64,000 bases of DNA from Sepioteuthis lessoniana. Taxonomy: Eukaryota; Mollusca; Cephalopoda; Myopsida; Loliginidae. The notes under the pieces are model-generated. The model saw nothing but the letters and a program-made list of their open reading frames with translations, had not been told where the DNA came from and did no database searches. The DNA is taken from positions 36,150,389 to 36,214,388 of the forward strand of contig OY757934.1 of NCBI GenBank assembly GCA_963585895.1, read 5' to 3'. Made by a program: the position numbers and the translations under genes. Positions 10,641-21,377 of the stretch are shown piece by piece. Position 1 is the first letter of the stretch. Each line of letters starts with the position of its first letter.

Positions 10641-11104
10641 TTGTCGTTTGTTTCCTTTAACAATTCCATTGGTAAAATGTTTAATTCCCTTCTGTTTATT
10701 TTAGGAAGACCAAGCAGTTGTAGATCTGGGCCATACATAATTCTAAGTTTGTTTTCAATATATATTAGAGCAATGTTATATATTCCATCTGTGTAGCCTA
10801 TTTGCAAAATAGGATTCTGAAGGATTTTTAAGATAATAAATAAATTCCAGGGACTTTTAGCTGACTAAGACACTGTAGCTTTTGAAAAAGTATTATCTCA
10901 TTTTAAATCATCAGCAAGTTAACCTCATTGATAAAATGTTTTCTGAATGTAGAGCAGATGTGGTCATTAAAAGTTCTCAAAAAATCTTCAAAGGATGTCA
11001 GTCCTCAATCCTCATGAAGCAAAAGGTGCAAGAAGAAGCATTCTTACTTACTGGTGTAAACTGTATACACTCTTCCCGAAGGAAAGCTAAATTTATTGCC
11101 TAAA
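10640..11104 (-). pseudogene. Helitron linker between Rep and helicase
   Basis: Minus-strand frame reads FLREECIQFTPVSKNASSC close to 11090-11030, which suits the stretch between Rep and Pif1 in animal Helitrons. After about 10860 the translation is heavily interrupted. Plus-strand open frames here (10882-11103) are antisense shadows. Confidence 0.6.
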
Positions 11105-11760
11105 TTACCTTGAAATTCTGTGCTTCTCTTACTTATACTCCACTTTTAATTGTTCCATGTGTAGTAAAAGGGTGCTTGTATTTACAAAATAGTTTTAGCA
11201 AATGAATCCTTAGGAAAAAATTTAAAGAAGGCAGTAATGGTGGTGTCTTTAGTTGCTTGTATTTGCCGTGCAGCAGTCTCTGCAGTGAAGTACACACTTT
11301 GTCCATTTTGTAAGTGAACAACAAGTTGTATCAGTAGGGTGCCTTTCATGGGTGAAAAACCCAAAGATATGCCAGCAGACTTCATTAGTACTGAGCAACT
11401 TCATCATGAACATTTTGTTGCCTTTGAAGACCAAACAGGACAGCATCAAACCCCTTATTGACTTATTGACTTTTAAATGAAATATTCTGGCAATCAAGTT
11501 GTGTCTATAAATGTGTGATTGTCTGGGAAATAACTCATCTTTTATTTCTTTCCATTTTAACCCAAAAGTACATAGTTATGATAAGAAGGTCAGGACATAC
11601 ATAATTTCTGATATAAATTATTGCATCCTGTGTTCTTTCAGGCATAGGATGTTGACTTCCAGTAAATATTGAAGGAAGGATGCAGTATTGACCGAGGTAA
11701 CCTGGCAGCATTTTTGTTAATTCCACTTTTTAAATAGATCAAAGAGTCAGATCTAAACAC
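11105..11760 (-). pseudogene. Helitron Rep (helicase-like N-terminal) domain remnant
   Basis: Minus-strand segment 11726-11535 reads LPGYLGQYCILPSIFTGSQH then ERTQDAIIYIRNYVCPDLLI, the start of the Helitron_like_N domain. Segment 11497-11249 contains IARIFHLKVNKSIRG, and segment 11385-11182 carries HLQNGQSVYFTAETAARQIQ. The HUH and catalytic Tyr positions fall in broken or missing stretches. The family nicks and joins DNA at the element ends. Confidence 0.82.
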
Positions 11761-11889
11761 TTTTTGATGATTTCTTGTATAGCATTTCTACTTTTGCATA
11801 CATAGAGTAAGGGATAAGCATCATAACACTAACGGGTTTCCTTAATGAACTTGAGGCTATTATTATAAAATTTTAGCACAATGTCTCTC

Positions 11890-12650
11890 TTACCTTGCTC
11901 TTGACCTGCCATGGTCCTAGCATTGGATTCTGTGCATGCTCTCCTGTTGGTCTTTTATTAGGATCAATAATAATCTAGAACTCTAAGATGGTGGCACTTT
12001 TGAAAGCATATGTTAAACTTTTAACATGACAGTTTTATGAAATATTTTCTGCAGTTTTAGGATAACATTAATTTCTATTCCTTGATGTCTGTTTATCTCC
12101 TCTAATCTTTTTTCTGCATGTCTTCAATGAAATAAATTTGTAAATATTTAGGTTCTTCATTTGGGAGTGGCTGAAAAGAGCCAATTCTGCAATTAATCTG
12201 TCTCTAGGCCTTGAAAGTTGGCATAAATCCAATCTCACATACTACATGAGCCCCAAAAGATATAATTTGGAAAGTACAATTATATTTTGGATGCTTTTAT
12301 AGAACATGTTTGGATTCTGAAGTGGTGCCAAATAGAAGGACTTTAATTGGGCAAGGTAGTTCAAGGAATGTAGACACTTAAACTTTTCTATTGGAACAAT
12401 ATGTGCCAAGAGGTCCTCTATACCACATTTTTGCATCTCGCTTGTCACATATCTAAGACATTGTTCCTATTAGAACCATTTTTTAGAAGCATAGTCATGT
12501 CCAGGGTCATTGTTAAAAGCTCTCCTATGCTACTGTGTAGGAGTCAAGGGTTTAGTCCTCACTTGCTGTTATATTTGCCTTCGATTTTGGATCCTAGTTT
12601 CATGCTGCTCTGCTATATCCTGTTGTATGGAGCTAGTTTGCCTGGCTAAA
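11890..12650 (-). pseudogene. Helitron RepHel N-terminal region
   Basis: Minus-strand pieces include HIVPIEKFKCLHSLNYLAQL and LAPLQNPNMFYKSIQNI (within 12242-12448), followed by a frame containing FMPTFK and NEEPKYLQIYFIEDMQKK near 12230-12110. These match the usual N-terminal order of animal Helitron proteins that encode a Cys-rich segment and then a region upstream of the Rep motifs. Stops interrupt each piece. The beginning near 12650 is uncertain. Confidence 0.65.
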
Positions 12651-13201
12651 TGCAAAATGTAATATTACCTCTTATGGTTTCAAGTTGACCTCCTGGTAAC
12701 CTAACCATGATGAAAAGAGAATCAAACATAAAATACTTTTCGTTGGTTGCAGATATGAAAATTCATTTGTGCAACACCACTTTACAGCAGTTGCCAAAAA
12801 GAGAGATAGAGTGAAGAAAGTGTGTCAACAAAATCGATTGGTAGACAGTTTGTATAGTGGGAGACTGGCCACTACGCCCTCGCATGACCTCCGCCGTCAG
12901 CCGCTCCCTTTCAGGGTCTTCCTTGGGGCCTCGCTTCTATGGGTCTAGTCTGCCGTCTGCCTTGGTGGTCTGGTCTGCAATCCACTCTGTGTCTTTAAAT
13001 CCATTCCTTATATCTACATCCTAAATTTAATCATTAAGCAATCGTTAAATCACACGTCATCGTTAAGTTCTTGAGTAACACGTCTTTACTAAGACCTAAA
13101 TATCAGCAGATTATACCCAATTGTTGATCTTAGGATATTAAATATCAGCTGATCCTAAAACAAAATGTCCATCTGTGAATTTACTTATCATATGATTGAC
13201 A
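12651..13201. other. no gene recognised; GC-rich stretch near 12870-12980
   Basis: A locally GC-rich stretch contains no long frame. It sits between the Helitron and the 5' LTR of element B and could be an older insertion target or LTR remnant. Confidence 0.4.
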
Positions 13202-13412
13202 TGTCCTTGAAAACAAAGGCCTACTCGACCCTTGACCTTTACAAACGAAACCCCGCAGCTTCAAAAAGTTTAACTTGAAAAAGAATTTATAACTAAAATA
13301 ATTAACTAAAATTCTTAATTATTTTACATCCATTATTCTACTGTTACCTGTAGATCAGTCGGCGTCTAACTTTTATCTTATCGTTATTACTCATCCTGTT
13401 CGGAATATTACA
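13202..13412 (+). repeat. 5' LTR of element B
   Basis: TG...CA sequence of 211 bp that resembles 21175-21377 along its length, most clearly in the last 60 bp and the first 24 bp (TGTCCTTGAAAACAAAGGCC versus TGTCGTATTGTAATAAATGC). The divergence suggests an old insertion. Confidence 0.75.
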
Positions 13413-13426
13413 TGGTGTCAGGAGTG
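13413..13426 (+). promoter_or_regulatory. primer binding site of element B
   Basis: TGGTGTCAGGAGTG immediately follows the LTR terminal CA. TGG is the complement of a tRNA 3' CCA end. TGGTGTCAG is also present at 18372-18380 in nested element C. From memory, mollusc gypsy elements of this type use a leucine tRNA, but this was not checked. Confidence 0.75.
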
Positions 13427-13448
13427 AAAAACTAAAAGAAAGACGAAA

Positions 13449-14100
13449 ATGGATATCATACAACCACCAACATTGATGAACGGGAAATATTGATGAAAAT
13501 TACAAGAACTGGGTTCAGAGACTTGAGTTGTACCGAACAACATCAATGGAATAAAGTTTGAGTGCAAGTAACCACAGCAACGAACACAAGGTTTTTGCCT
13601 GACAGAAGCCAACATACGCTACCGATGAAGGAACTGGAATGCAAAACAACAAGAACGCAACGAATGTGAACGATGTGGATATCATCATGTTATAGAACAT
13701 GTCCAGCAAAGGGATAGACATGCAGAAACTATTCAAAAGTTAAGCATTTAAAAATGTGCTGGAGTAAAAGAAAAATGTGCTGCGTGAATGAGTTACAGCA
13801 TATGTACAGAAGTAACAAAGATGTATACAACAGTTTTGTTATGGTGACGTATAAGGACGTCAATGCCGCAAACTTTTGTAAATAAAGTGATTGACGATGG
13901 ACTAAACAAAGGATGACAAAGACGAGAGGGTAAGTTTATAATGCCAGGGTTTTATTGGGCGAATCGTACACGAAAGGTATGATTGTGTGTAAAACTGAAG
14001 CTGCATCGTCGTCTCATGGTACCTGCAAAGATCCTTAAAACGGATCGAAGATGGGAAGCAAGACGAGTAACCATGAGAATGACGGTCAGGTTGACTTTCA
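13449..14100 (+). pseudogene. gag-like remnant of element B
   Basis: From the ATG at 13449 the frame starts MDIIQPPTLMNGKY and then breaks. Later pieces read VVPNNINGIKFECK, which suit the capsid start of gypsy elements that use this primer site. Stops are dense and the zinc knuckle expected next is not visible. Position directly after the primer binding site is the main support. Confidence 0.55.
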
Positions 14101-14344
14101 GTATGGTAGCCTTGATAAAGGCTGAGTATTTTTGACTTACAGTATTTTTAGTTTTGATAAAAATTGTTTGAGAGTACTGTTGTAATTGGTTGAATCCTGT
14201 ATCGACTATGCTGAGTCTGCAGCTGTGATTGGTTGAATACCGCGTCGGCTGCTTTCTGGCATGAGATGCTCTGGTAAAGGGTGTGCAGCTACCAGTGGAA
14301 AGGAGTTCGTCTTACTCCTTCACCTCTGGGCAAAATGTCTGCCG

Positions 14345-14872
14345 CTGACTGCGATTTATCTGACATCCCATCGTGTCAGAATATGGCACAAGGGCATTTT
14401 GTGATTGGGACTGCGCACAAATCGAGACTCATGCGTAGCTGGTGCAAAAAAATCTTGACTTCGTCAGCATTCTCCTAAAGGGGTGCCTCAGACACCAAGC
14501 AATAAACTTAGTCTTGGGAGGATTGCTGGTCAATACTAGTCATATAATCACTAGGTGCAATGTGAACTATGCTAATTTTTGCCAAGTCTTCCAGCATGAA
14601 GCCAGTTGATCTTGCTGGTCATAGATTCTCTAGACTCAAAAGTCTAGAGCAATGTGAATCTATGTTTGTCATTATTTGGCCTACCAGACGCTAGGTGCTG
14701 ACAGTGATTTATCTGACATCCCACCGTGTCAGAATATGGTGCTTTTTATGGCGTGGCCTCACACGAATTGAGACTCATGCGTGTCAGGTGCAAAATTCCT
14801 TGTCACCACCGGCATTCCTTTTTGGGGTACCTCAAGCACCAACCAATAAACTTAATTTTGCTAGCAAACAAA
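14345..14872 (+). repeat. pair of diverged direct repeats (14345-14515 and 14699-14872)
   Basis: Both units contain a GATTTATCTGACATCCCA type start, GTGTCAGAATATGG, then GAGACTCATGCGT, and end near CCAATAAACTTA. They are about 354 bp apart. They lie between gag and protease of element B, where coding sequence should be. The AATAAA and spacing suggest LTR-like or other inserted material, but no coding region joins them. Confidence 0.7.
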
Positions 14873-15361
14873 GACCTATGGGGACAGCTCGCTGAAGCCA
14901 AGGTATCATTGTAGGCAAACAACCGCCCGTTATGAATGCCAGGTGACAGGTCCGAAGGCATGGTCGCTGACTGAAGTTTTGTGGTCAGTGACTACCTTTA
15001 TATAGAAGGGAAGGGCAGCGTATCGGATAGTCTACCACGTTCGTGAGTGGCAAAAATTCTGAATTGTCCAAACAGGAAGTCTCTCTTTTAAGTATGAGTA
15101 ATGGTGAAACATCTCGTTATACGGATGAGAGGAACTTACAAATGCAACCTGGTTTGTTCTGCAATTAGAGGCTATCCTCGAGATGATCTGCAGAATTAAT
15201 TTATCTCGAAAATAACTCTGGTATTGGTAATAAATCACACAAGCCAATGAACGGGTGACGTTATTGTTGATTACCGAGGTTCATAGTTTCCGGTAGGGGA
15301 AAATAATCCGTTAGCTGACGTCAAAGATGACTGCATTTTTAAGGGGGATTTTAGATTTGAG

Positions 15362-15679
15362 TTGTCAGAGGAGAACGATACTTTCTTTGTGGTTGACAAA
15401 GTAGAGAAACTACGTTCGTATCGCACAAATGAGTTACAATGGCCGGTACATTTACAGTTAGCAGGTTCAATAGTACCGTTTAAACTTTACATAGGGAGCG
15501 ATGTGAGCATTATACCGATGTCCTACTATGATAAAAGGAGAACAAAGCCACAGATAAAACCAGAAAATATACGACAGACATCCTACACAAGCGACAAAAT
15601 TCCGATCTTCGGAAAAGTAGACATCACAGTCAAAAGAAAAGAGACATCACACAAATTATGCTTCATCCTAACTCCTTGA
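15362..15679 (+). pseudogene. aspartic protease remnant (element B)
   Basis: A 105-codon open segment includes FKLYIGSDVSIIPMSYYDK. Gypsy proteases have Asp-Thr/Ser-Gly at this point; here the catalytic Asp and Thr read as Tyr-Ile, so activity is lost. KIPIFGKVDITVKRK downstream is the expected strand pattern, and CFILTP ends the segment at a stop. RT follows about 200 bp later. Confidence 0.8.
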
Positions 15680-15799
15680 AACGTTTAGCCTATATAAGAG
15701 AAAGACTCGTGTGACAAAATAGATCTAATCAACCGTGTTCACAACTTCGACAAAAATCGACATATTGTCAAAGTATAATGAATTGTTTAAGGAGTAGGG

Positions 15800-16900
15800 T
15801 GCCTTCCAGGCCGAGTCAACATAAGGCTTGTACACGATACAAGACCAGTTATAGAAATATGCAGGAATGTTCCGTTCGCGATGCAAAACGAAATTAAGGC
15901 GGAGCTTGATAGAATGGAACATGCTGATATCATTAAAAAAAGATTTAAATAAAGGAGTCGTGCATAAACCAAACGATAAGCTGCACATTTTTCTAGACCC
16001 CTATAACCTTAACAAAGTGATGCAATGTAGACATTATAAACTACAAAGACGTAAGGAAGTAATGGTAAAAATGTCAGGCGCCAAAATAGTCTCGAAAATG
16101 CTCTGCTCAAAAGAATTCTGGCAAATAAGACTAAATTTAAAAAGTTTCAAGTTATGTACGTTCATGGTACATTTTGATAGATATAGATAGCTGAAATTAT
16201 TTTTTAATATTTCTTCAGCGTCAAATATTTATCACAGAATAATAAGAAACGTGTTTGAAGAGATGGAGAACGTAGAAAACGAAATGGACAATTTAGCGAT
16301 CTCGGGAGTGGATGCATAATCACACCTACAAACATTTAAGGTGTTAGACATCTGTTAACGAAATATGTAATGTTCTAGAACAAGGACAAATGCCAAATTG
16401 CTGTACTTGAACTAACTTTCCTGAGTGACCGCCTCACAATAAACAGTCTGAAACTTGACTCTGTTAAAGTAAAGCCCATCGTTTCACTTCCAACACCCGG
16501 AGACCCATTGGACATAGTGACATTTTTAGGCATGATCAAATATCTTGCAAGATATTCTACAAATCTTTCACAACGAACTTTTCATATGTAGAGTAAAAAA
16601 GCAAACGTAGCCTTTACATGGGATTCTGAATATGAAAAAGTATTCCAGAAGCAACTATCTTCACAATCATTAACATAATTTTACAACCTGCAACAGCCAA
16701 TTTTAGATATCCTGCGATGCAAGTAAAGAAAAAAAGATTGTGTGCAATATTAGAACAGCAACATAGAGATCAATGGTTACCAGTTTCTTATGCCTCCAGA
16801 ACAATTACTGCACCCAAAGTAAATATGCACCGATTGAATTAGAAACATTAGCAATGAAGTTTGTATGAGAGTGCTTTCACCCATACATTTATAGTAGATC
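15800..16900 (+). pseudogene. reverse transcriptase and RNase H remnant (element B)
   Basis: Segment 15867-16190 reads RSLIEWNMLISLKK, KPNDKLHIFLDPYNLNKVMQ and KMSGAKIVSKMLCSKEFWQI, then LCTFMVHFDRYR, a clear gypsy RT fingers-palm sequence. Next comes the SSASNIYHRIIRNVFEEMEN phrase and a frame in which the catalytic DD region is altered (NEMDNLAIS). TFLGMIKYLARYSTNLSQ near 16528-16580 marks the RT connection. RNase H is recognisable only in short pieces after about 16600. Confidence 0.85.
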
Positions 16901-17259
16901 TGTTCAAGTACAAACAGATCATACACCTCTTGTATCCATATTTAAAAAAAACACCCCACGTTTAGTCGCCTCGGCTACAACATAAGGTATAAAGATATGA
17001 TTCACTGGCCAGTCACATACCAGGAAAGTGTATGTACGTGGCAGATGCATTAATACGTGCAGCCCTGTCGGATATATCAAAACCAATGAATTCATATCAG
17101 AGTTCAACATTTCGGCTTAAGTTACAACGGTATTGAAAGATGGACCAATCACTGAACATTATCTTATCTAAAAATACAAACCCTAAAAACCATTTGAGTG
17201 GGTAGAAAGTATCAAGCAATGCTAAGCATAAATCAAGCCCAACTTTAACCTCTGAACCG

Positions 17260-17823
17260 AGTTGACAATGTATCAAGACCTGATACTGAAAGAAGAACGT
17301 GTCGTTATCCCTCTAGGTTTAAGAACAAATATCCCGAAGAAGATACCCGCAGGCCATCAAGGCCAAGAAATATGCAAACGTTATGCAAGAATATCAGTCT
17401 TTTAGACGGATATTTGCAAAATCGTCAAATAGATTGTGAAAAATTGTAACATGTATTTAACGTACAGAGATGCACAACCAAAAACAACTACTTATCAATC
17501 AGAAAATACCCCCCCAGCCTGGGTGAAAAGTAGGTAGAGACTTATGCCAATACAAAAACAAAAACTACCTTATTAATGTGGAGGTTTACTCAAACTACTC
17601 AGACGTCTACTAAATACGAACACAATCCAGTGGTGCAGTTATCAAAGCCATGCAACAGTTTTAGCAGATTTATTATTCTGCAAGACGTATTTTCCGGTAA
17701 TAGCCCATGCTTTGCATCAGCTGAAGACTAACTATTTGCAGCCGATTGAGATTTTAAAATCACCACATGATTTCTACATTATCCACAGTCTTGTAAAAAA
17801 AAACCCTGAAAATCGTGAAAGAT
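17260..17823 (+). pseudogene. integrase remnant, N-terminal part (element B)
   Basis: Frames show MYQDLILKEERVVIPLGLR and AGHQGQEICKRYA (the zinc-domain His is replaced in part), then NYLINVEVYSNYSDVY and SGAVIKAMQQF of the catalytic core. The sequence near 17675-17823 keeps the order of the second core Asp region, with the sequence SPCFASAED and a later KSPHDFY. The remnant is interrupted at 17823 by element C and resumes at 19686. Confidence 0.75.
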
Positions 17824-18006
17824 GTTATATATAAGCGTGCGGTTGCAAGAAAAATAAGACTGACTAGAAGATTTAGTTTATTTCGTTAACTGAATGAATA
17901 AAATAAACAAGCGGATGAAATATCTGGCCGGCTGACGGGCGGTTGCTTTGATTTGGTCTGACGGTGTTGTCGGGTGACGCGCTCAGCGACGGCCGGGGAT
18001 TCAACA
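17823..18006 (-). repeat. inverted LTR of element C
   Basis: Read on the minus strand this starts TGTTGAATCCCCGGCC and ends ATATATAACA, matching the direct LTR at 19474-19680 through the phrases GGCCAGATATTTCATCC and TTGCAACC. It is complete from TG to CA and is in the wrong orientation for a 5' LTR. Confidence 0.85.
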
Positions 18007-18096
18007 GCCTGTCTATTTTATTTATTCAATAAACGAAATAAACTAAATCTTCTGGTCAGTCTTAATTTTCTTGCAACCACACGCCTGTATATAACA
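18007..18096 (+). repeat. 5'-truncated direct LTR of element C
   Basis: Corresponds to the last 90 bp of 19474-19680 (GTCTATTTTATTTATTC onward, ending TGTATATAACA). Its left edge abuts the exact terminal base of the inverted LTR. Confidence 0.85.
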
Positions 18097-18371
18097 CTGT
18101 GTTGGGAATTTTTTGACATAACCCTTAAAATTAAAGGAGACATACCTTTTTCTTTCTGACAAGCGCAGTTAATTTAGACATAAGATAACTTCCAGTCATT
18201 AACGAAGCAACAGATCAGGACATCTATCAACACACGAGGTGTTTCATTTATTTCATAACAAAAAAAAAAAAAAAAGCCTAAAGGCAGGTAACTCACCCCT
18301 ACAAAAAATGGTTTCGGGCAGATAACCTCTGGCCCGACTGTTATTTCTGACTAAAGTGAATTTCAACACAC

Positions 18372-18385
18372 TGGTGTCAGAAGCG
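18372..18385 (+). promoter_or_regulatory. primer-binding-site-like sequence of element C
   Basis: TGGTGTCAGAAGCG shares TGGTGTCAG with the primer site of element B. It lies about 275 bp after the LTR edge, farther than usual, so the leader between them may be inserted or rearranged. Confidence 0.6.
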
Positions 18386-18400
18386 TACAGCAAGAGAAAT

Positions 18401-19250
18401 ATGGACTGTTCCAACTTCACCCGCTCCGAACTTTTTACCCTCATGAGAGACCAAAAAGCAATACTTCTCAACATGACGACAGGTCCGACACTTCCATTCG
18501 AGGAGAAAATAAGAGACACAAGCTGACTTAGACAACATGGTGACCACCCTGAATTCTGCCTCCATAACGACTCCGTCCATTGCTTTAAAAAGCGCCCACA
18601 ACTACGATCTGGCAATGCGATAACAGTCACTGCGAGATGCAATGAAACAAAAAAATAATTCTACCCTGGAAATGACGTCAATCAGTTCATCGCTGCCTTA
18701 AATAAGGCCTATATGATCCACGTAATTCCAGAACTTGCCATTTATCCCAGCTTGGAAGAAGAATTCCTCAAGGCTGCCCAAACTTGGTCAACCAAGGCAT
18801 ATTTCGGCAGAAGGTGGATTCCAAACAAGATACATTCACTTTCGAAAAACTGAAGACCTATCTCATAGGAACCCACTGTAGCCAGATGACAAACTTTCAG
18901 CACCTAAATCAAGCTTGGGACTTACAACGGCGGGAAAAGTTTACGGACTTCGCTGGCCGACTCGAAAACACCATTAGAGAGGCCGCTGTCCACATAAAAA
19001 ATAAATATAAGAAGGACAACAAGGTCGACTTGACTGCCGATATGGTTTTCTCAATTATGGGCGCAATGCTGATGAGCGAGAAAGTCAAAGACTAGAACCC
19101 AAACATATACCCTCACCTCGTCAAGACAATGGACAGCCACTATACAACAATTGGCATTGCCTGCGAAGCTCAAAAATTTGTTGATCGAGGTGTAAAAATG
19201 GACAACACGACCTCACATGACACTGCATATTATGCACGTAGACCACAGCG
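18401..19250 (+). pseudogene. gag remnant of element C
   Basis: Begins ATG at 18401 (MDCSNFTRSELFTLMRDQKA). After a stop near 18523 another frame reads NDVNQFIAALNKAYMIHVIP, and the open segment 18784-19095 has FTFEKLKTYLIGTHCSQMTN and DLQRREKFTDFAGRLENTI, an acidic-basic helical capsid-type sequence. No zinc knuckle is evident. The protein would form the particle shell. Frames are broken at least twice. Confidence 0.7.
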
Positions 19251-19511
19251 ATCGAGTTCATGACCCATTCTGACGTCCATATAAAAGGAATTAATGGAAG
19301 CATCACTGCTTTCGGTGAGCTACACATTAACATCAACATCGGAAATCATGACTCGCCCATTTTTGAAGATATCAATATACTGGTGACAACCCAAGACACA
19401 CCGATCTTGATCGGACAAAACATTCTCGCCCACAACACACTCGGTTCCTACGTAATTGACAACCAAAACGCAACAGTTGAATCCCCGGCCGTCGGTGTGA
19501 GCGTCACTTGA
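19251..19511 (+). pseudogene. aspartic protease C-terminal half of element C
   Basis: The 83-codon segment 19260-19511 has strand-rich ITAFGELHININIGNHDSP, then ILIGQNILAHNTLGSYVIDN, the helix-strand ending typical of retropepsins (LIGxNIL). The active-site Asp-Thr-Gly half is missing upstream. Its end runs into the direct LTR. Confidence 0.75.
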
Positions 19512-19680
19512 TAACACCGTCAGACCAGATCAAAGCAACCGCTTGCCGCCGACCAGAAAAGCGCCCGTCAGCCGGCCAGATATTTCATCCGCTTGTTTAT
19601 TTTATTTATTCAATAAACGAAATAAACTAAATTTTCTTGTCAGTCTTATTTTTCTTGCAACCACACGCTTGTATATAACA
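19474..19680 (+). repeat. 3' direct LTR of element C
   Basis: Begins with a mutated terminus (CAGTTGAATCC in place of TGTTGAATCC) and ends TGTATATAACA. It directly follows the protease remnant. Confidence 0.8.
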
Positions 19681-19685
19681 AAGAT

Positions 19686-19930
19686 ATCCAAGGAAAATGT
19701 AAAGATCCGTAGCAGAAGGTATTTTGGTTTGGCGCTCAATTTAATTCGACGCATAATTTCACCCAATCAGGATAACTTTTCCTATTTTCCGGACCTCCTT
19801 TCCCGGGCAGCAGAAATTGGGTAAGCTGCCAAACACAATCTCTTTGGCTGAACAACGCCGCCCAGTGCAGACGTCTTACTGGCGGCTCTTCAATAGCAGC
19901 AGCATTGGACACATGAGGGAACCTATCTAA
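19686..19930 (+). pseudogene. integrase remnant, C-terminal part (element B)
   Basis: Immediately after element C the frames give ENVKIRSRRYFGLALNLIRR, then FPGQQKLGKLPNTISL, resembling the integrase C-terminal stretch where short proline/glycine-rich phrases follow the core. This continues the domain broken at 17823 and supports the nested reading. Confidence 0.65.
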
Positions 19931-19933
19931 TTT

Positions 19934-21174
19934 ATGGATTCCTTGCGTCTATATCATTTAGACCAAGGAATCCCAGTTGAATATGAATTAGATACATTCA
20001 ACACGCCACCACAGGAACAACTTTATGTCACCCCCAAAATTGGCTATGTCGATGCGATGCCTTATTTCCGCTCTCGACACCTAGCTCTCAATTCACCTCT
20101 GGGCCACTTTAATGGAGACAAAGCACGCCTCTCTACCAGACGCACAAAATTCACGGTTACTCCAAAGTTCATTTCCTCCAACGGCAACATGGCTTTCGCT
20201 AAACTACGGTGAATACAATCCCTCGCACGTCCGACGATATGCGCTGCCTTTCTCAACTTTCTCATAACTCCATTTCGTCTCCTTACTCATTACGAGACTT
20301 GCAGCACAAACGCAAACTACATTTTCCATGCTGCAAATAAAAACTATTCCTAAAACCATTTCGACTATCGGCATCTTACTTCTTCGTCCTTTCTTTTATT
20401 TCTCACAACCTAGCGAGGAAGTAACTAAACACAAACACGTCACAACTCTTCCTCGCCCAACAATATCTCCTCACTAAAAAAATAATAATCTTTAAAGCAG
20501 CTAAAGATCCATCTTTAGGACTACTGATGCATTGTAACACATCAGGTGATCAGGGACTCTCATCAGCAGAGTCGGAGATGAGTAAAAAAACTAAGAAGCA
20601 ACCTACCTATTGTCATAAAACCGAAAAAGAATGCCACCTTGAAAGTAAAAATTCAGTCGATGCAGATATATTACTATGATCAATGTGGTGCTCAAAGGCT
20701 TAAATCACAGTAACTAGGAAAATACAGTTAGCATCTGTGATTCCGTGCATAAAAAGTAGATTGAATCGTGTTATGTACAGTGCAAAGAAACACTAAGGAC
20801 ATTCGTAGAACAAAATCAAGAGCCCTTCGATAAGAAGAAGAGATTTACCTAAGATACCTAATAACACTTCTTCAGAAAACTCACCGTAAGTCCCACTTAC
20901 ACTAAACCATTTCCGTGTGGACAAGAGTCAAACCCCACTAGCAGAGCCCAAACCAGCAACTGTAAACCTACACGAACAGACACTTAACAATTCAACTGAT
21001 CAACAAGGTGATACAGCAAACTTACAACAATCAAGTTGTATGTAAATCAAACAAATAGATTGGATTAGAGAACCATCATACAACTAAAGAACAATTTTGT
21101 TTTCAGCTTTAAAAAAAAAAAATTAAAGATGAATTCTTGTTATAGCAACACTTCTGCTATGTGAAGGGTGAAGA
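19934..21174 (+). other. post-integrase region of element B, unrecognised
   Basis: An open segment 19934-20212 (92 codons, starting MDSLRLYHLDQGIPVEYELD) matches nothing I can name. A 9-bp inverted repeat GCGAGGAAG/CTTCCTCGC lies near 20414-20458. After 20480, Lys/Glu-rich and Ser/Thr-rich translations with many stops could be the integrase C-terminus. The region ends at the purine tract before the 3' LTR. Confidence 0.5.
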
Positions 21175-21377
21175 TGTCGTATTGTAATAAATGCCCACGA
21201 GTTACTCTTCTTGATCGAGAACTCTTTTGGACGAAACTGAAAAGAAACTTAAAGCGAGACCTTCCCGCGAGAAGTGAACTTGTAACCGCCATTCGAATTA
21301 ACATATGATAAATATTAGTCAGCCTCTTACTTCTCTTCTGTCGTTATAGCTAATTCTATCCTGTTCAGAATATTACA
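21161..21377 (+). repeat. purine tract and 3' LTR of element B
   Basis: GTGAAGGGTGAAGA then TGTCGTATTGTAATAAATGC through TTCAGAATATTACA at 21377. An AATAAA occurs near the LTR start (21186-21191). Confidence 0.78.

Larger units (their letters stand above)
10140..12650 (-). mobile_element. Helitron, degenerate Rep-helicase
   Basis: On the minus strand, from high to low coordinates, there is an N-terminal region, a Helitron helicase-like (Rep) region and a Pif1-type helicase, the order of animal Helitron RepHel proteins. All are broken by stops and frameshifts. I could not place the 5' TC or 3' CTRR ends. Helitrons transpose by rolling circle replication. GC-richer DNA and the 5' LTR of element B lie immediately to the right. 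Confidence 0.88.
17823..19680 (+). mobile_element. short gypsy-derived element C (gag-protease only), nested in B
   Basis: The element inserts into integrase of B. It has an inverted LTR on the left (17823-18006), a 5'-truncated direct LTR (18007-18096), a leader, a primer site (18372-18380), gag and protease remnants, and a direct LTR (19474-19680). AAAGAT occurs at both outer borders (17818-17823, 19680-19685). RT, RNase H and integrase are absent, so it could only move using proteins from elsewhere. Confidence 0.82.
13202..21377 (+). mobile_element. Ty3/gypsy LTR retrotransposon B, nearly full length, interrupted by element C
   Basis: Two related LTRs frame the element: 13202-13412 and 21175-21377, both TG...CA, with matching ends (CCTGTTCGGAATATTACA versus CCTGTTCAGAATATTACA). 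A primer binding site TGGTGTCAG follows the 5' LTR and a purine-rich GTGAAGGGTGAAGA precedes the 3' LTR. Between them are gag-like, protease, RT, RNase H and integrase remnants in order. Removing the 1.86-kb nested element leaves about 6.3 kb, a normal gypsy size. Every frame is broken. I saw no clear target-site duplication. Confidence 0.88.
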
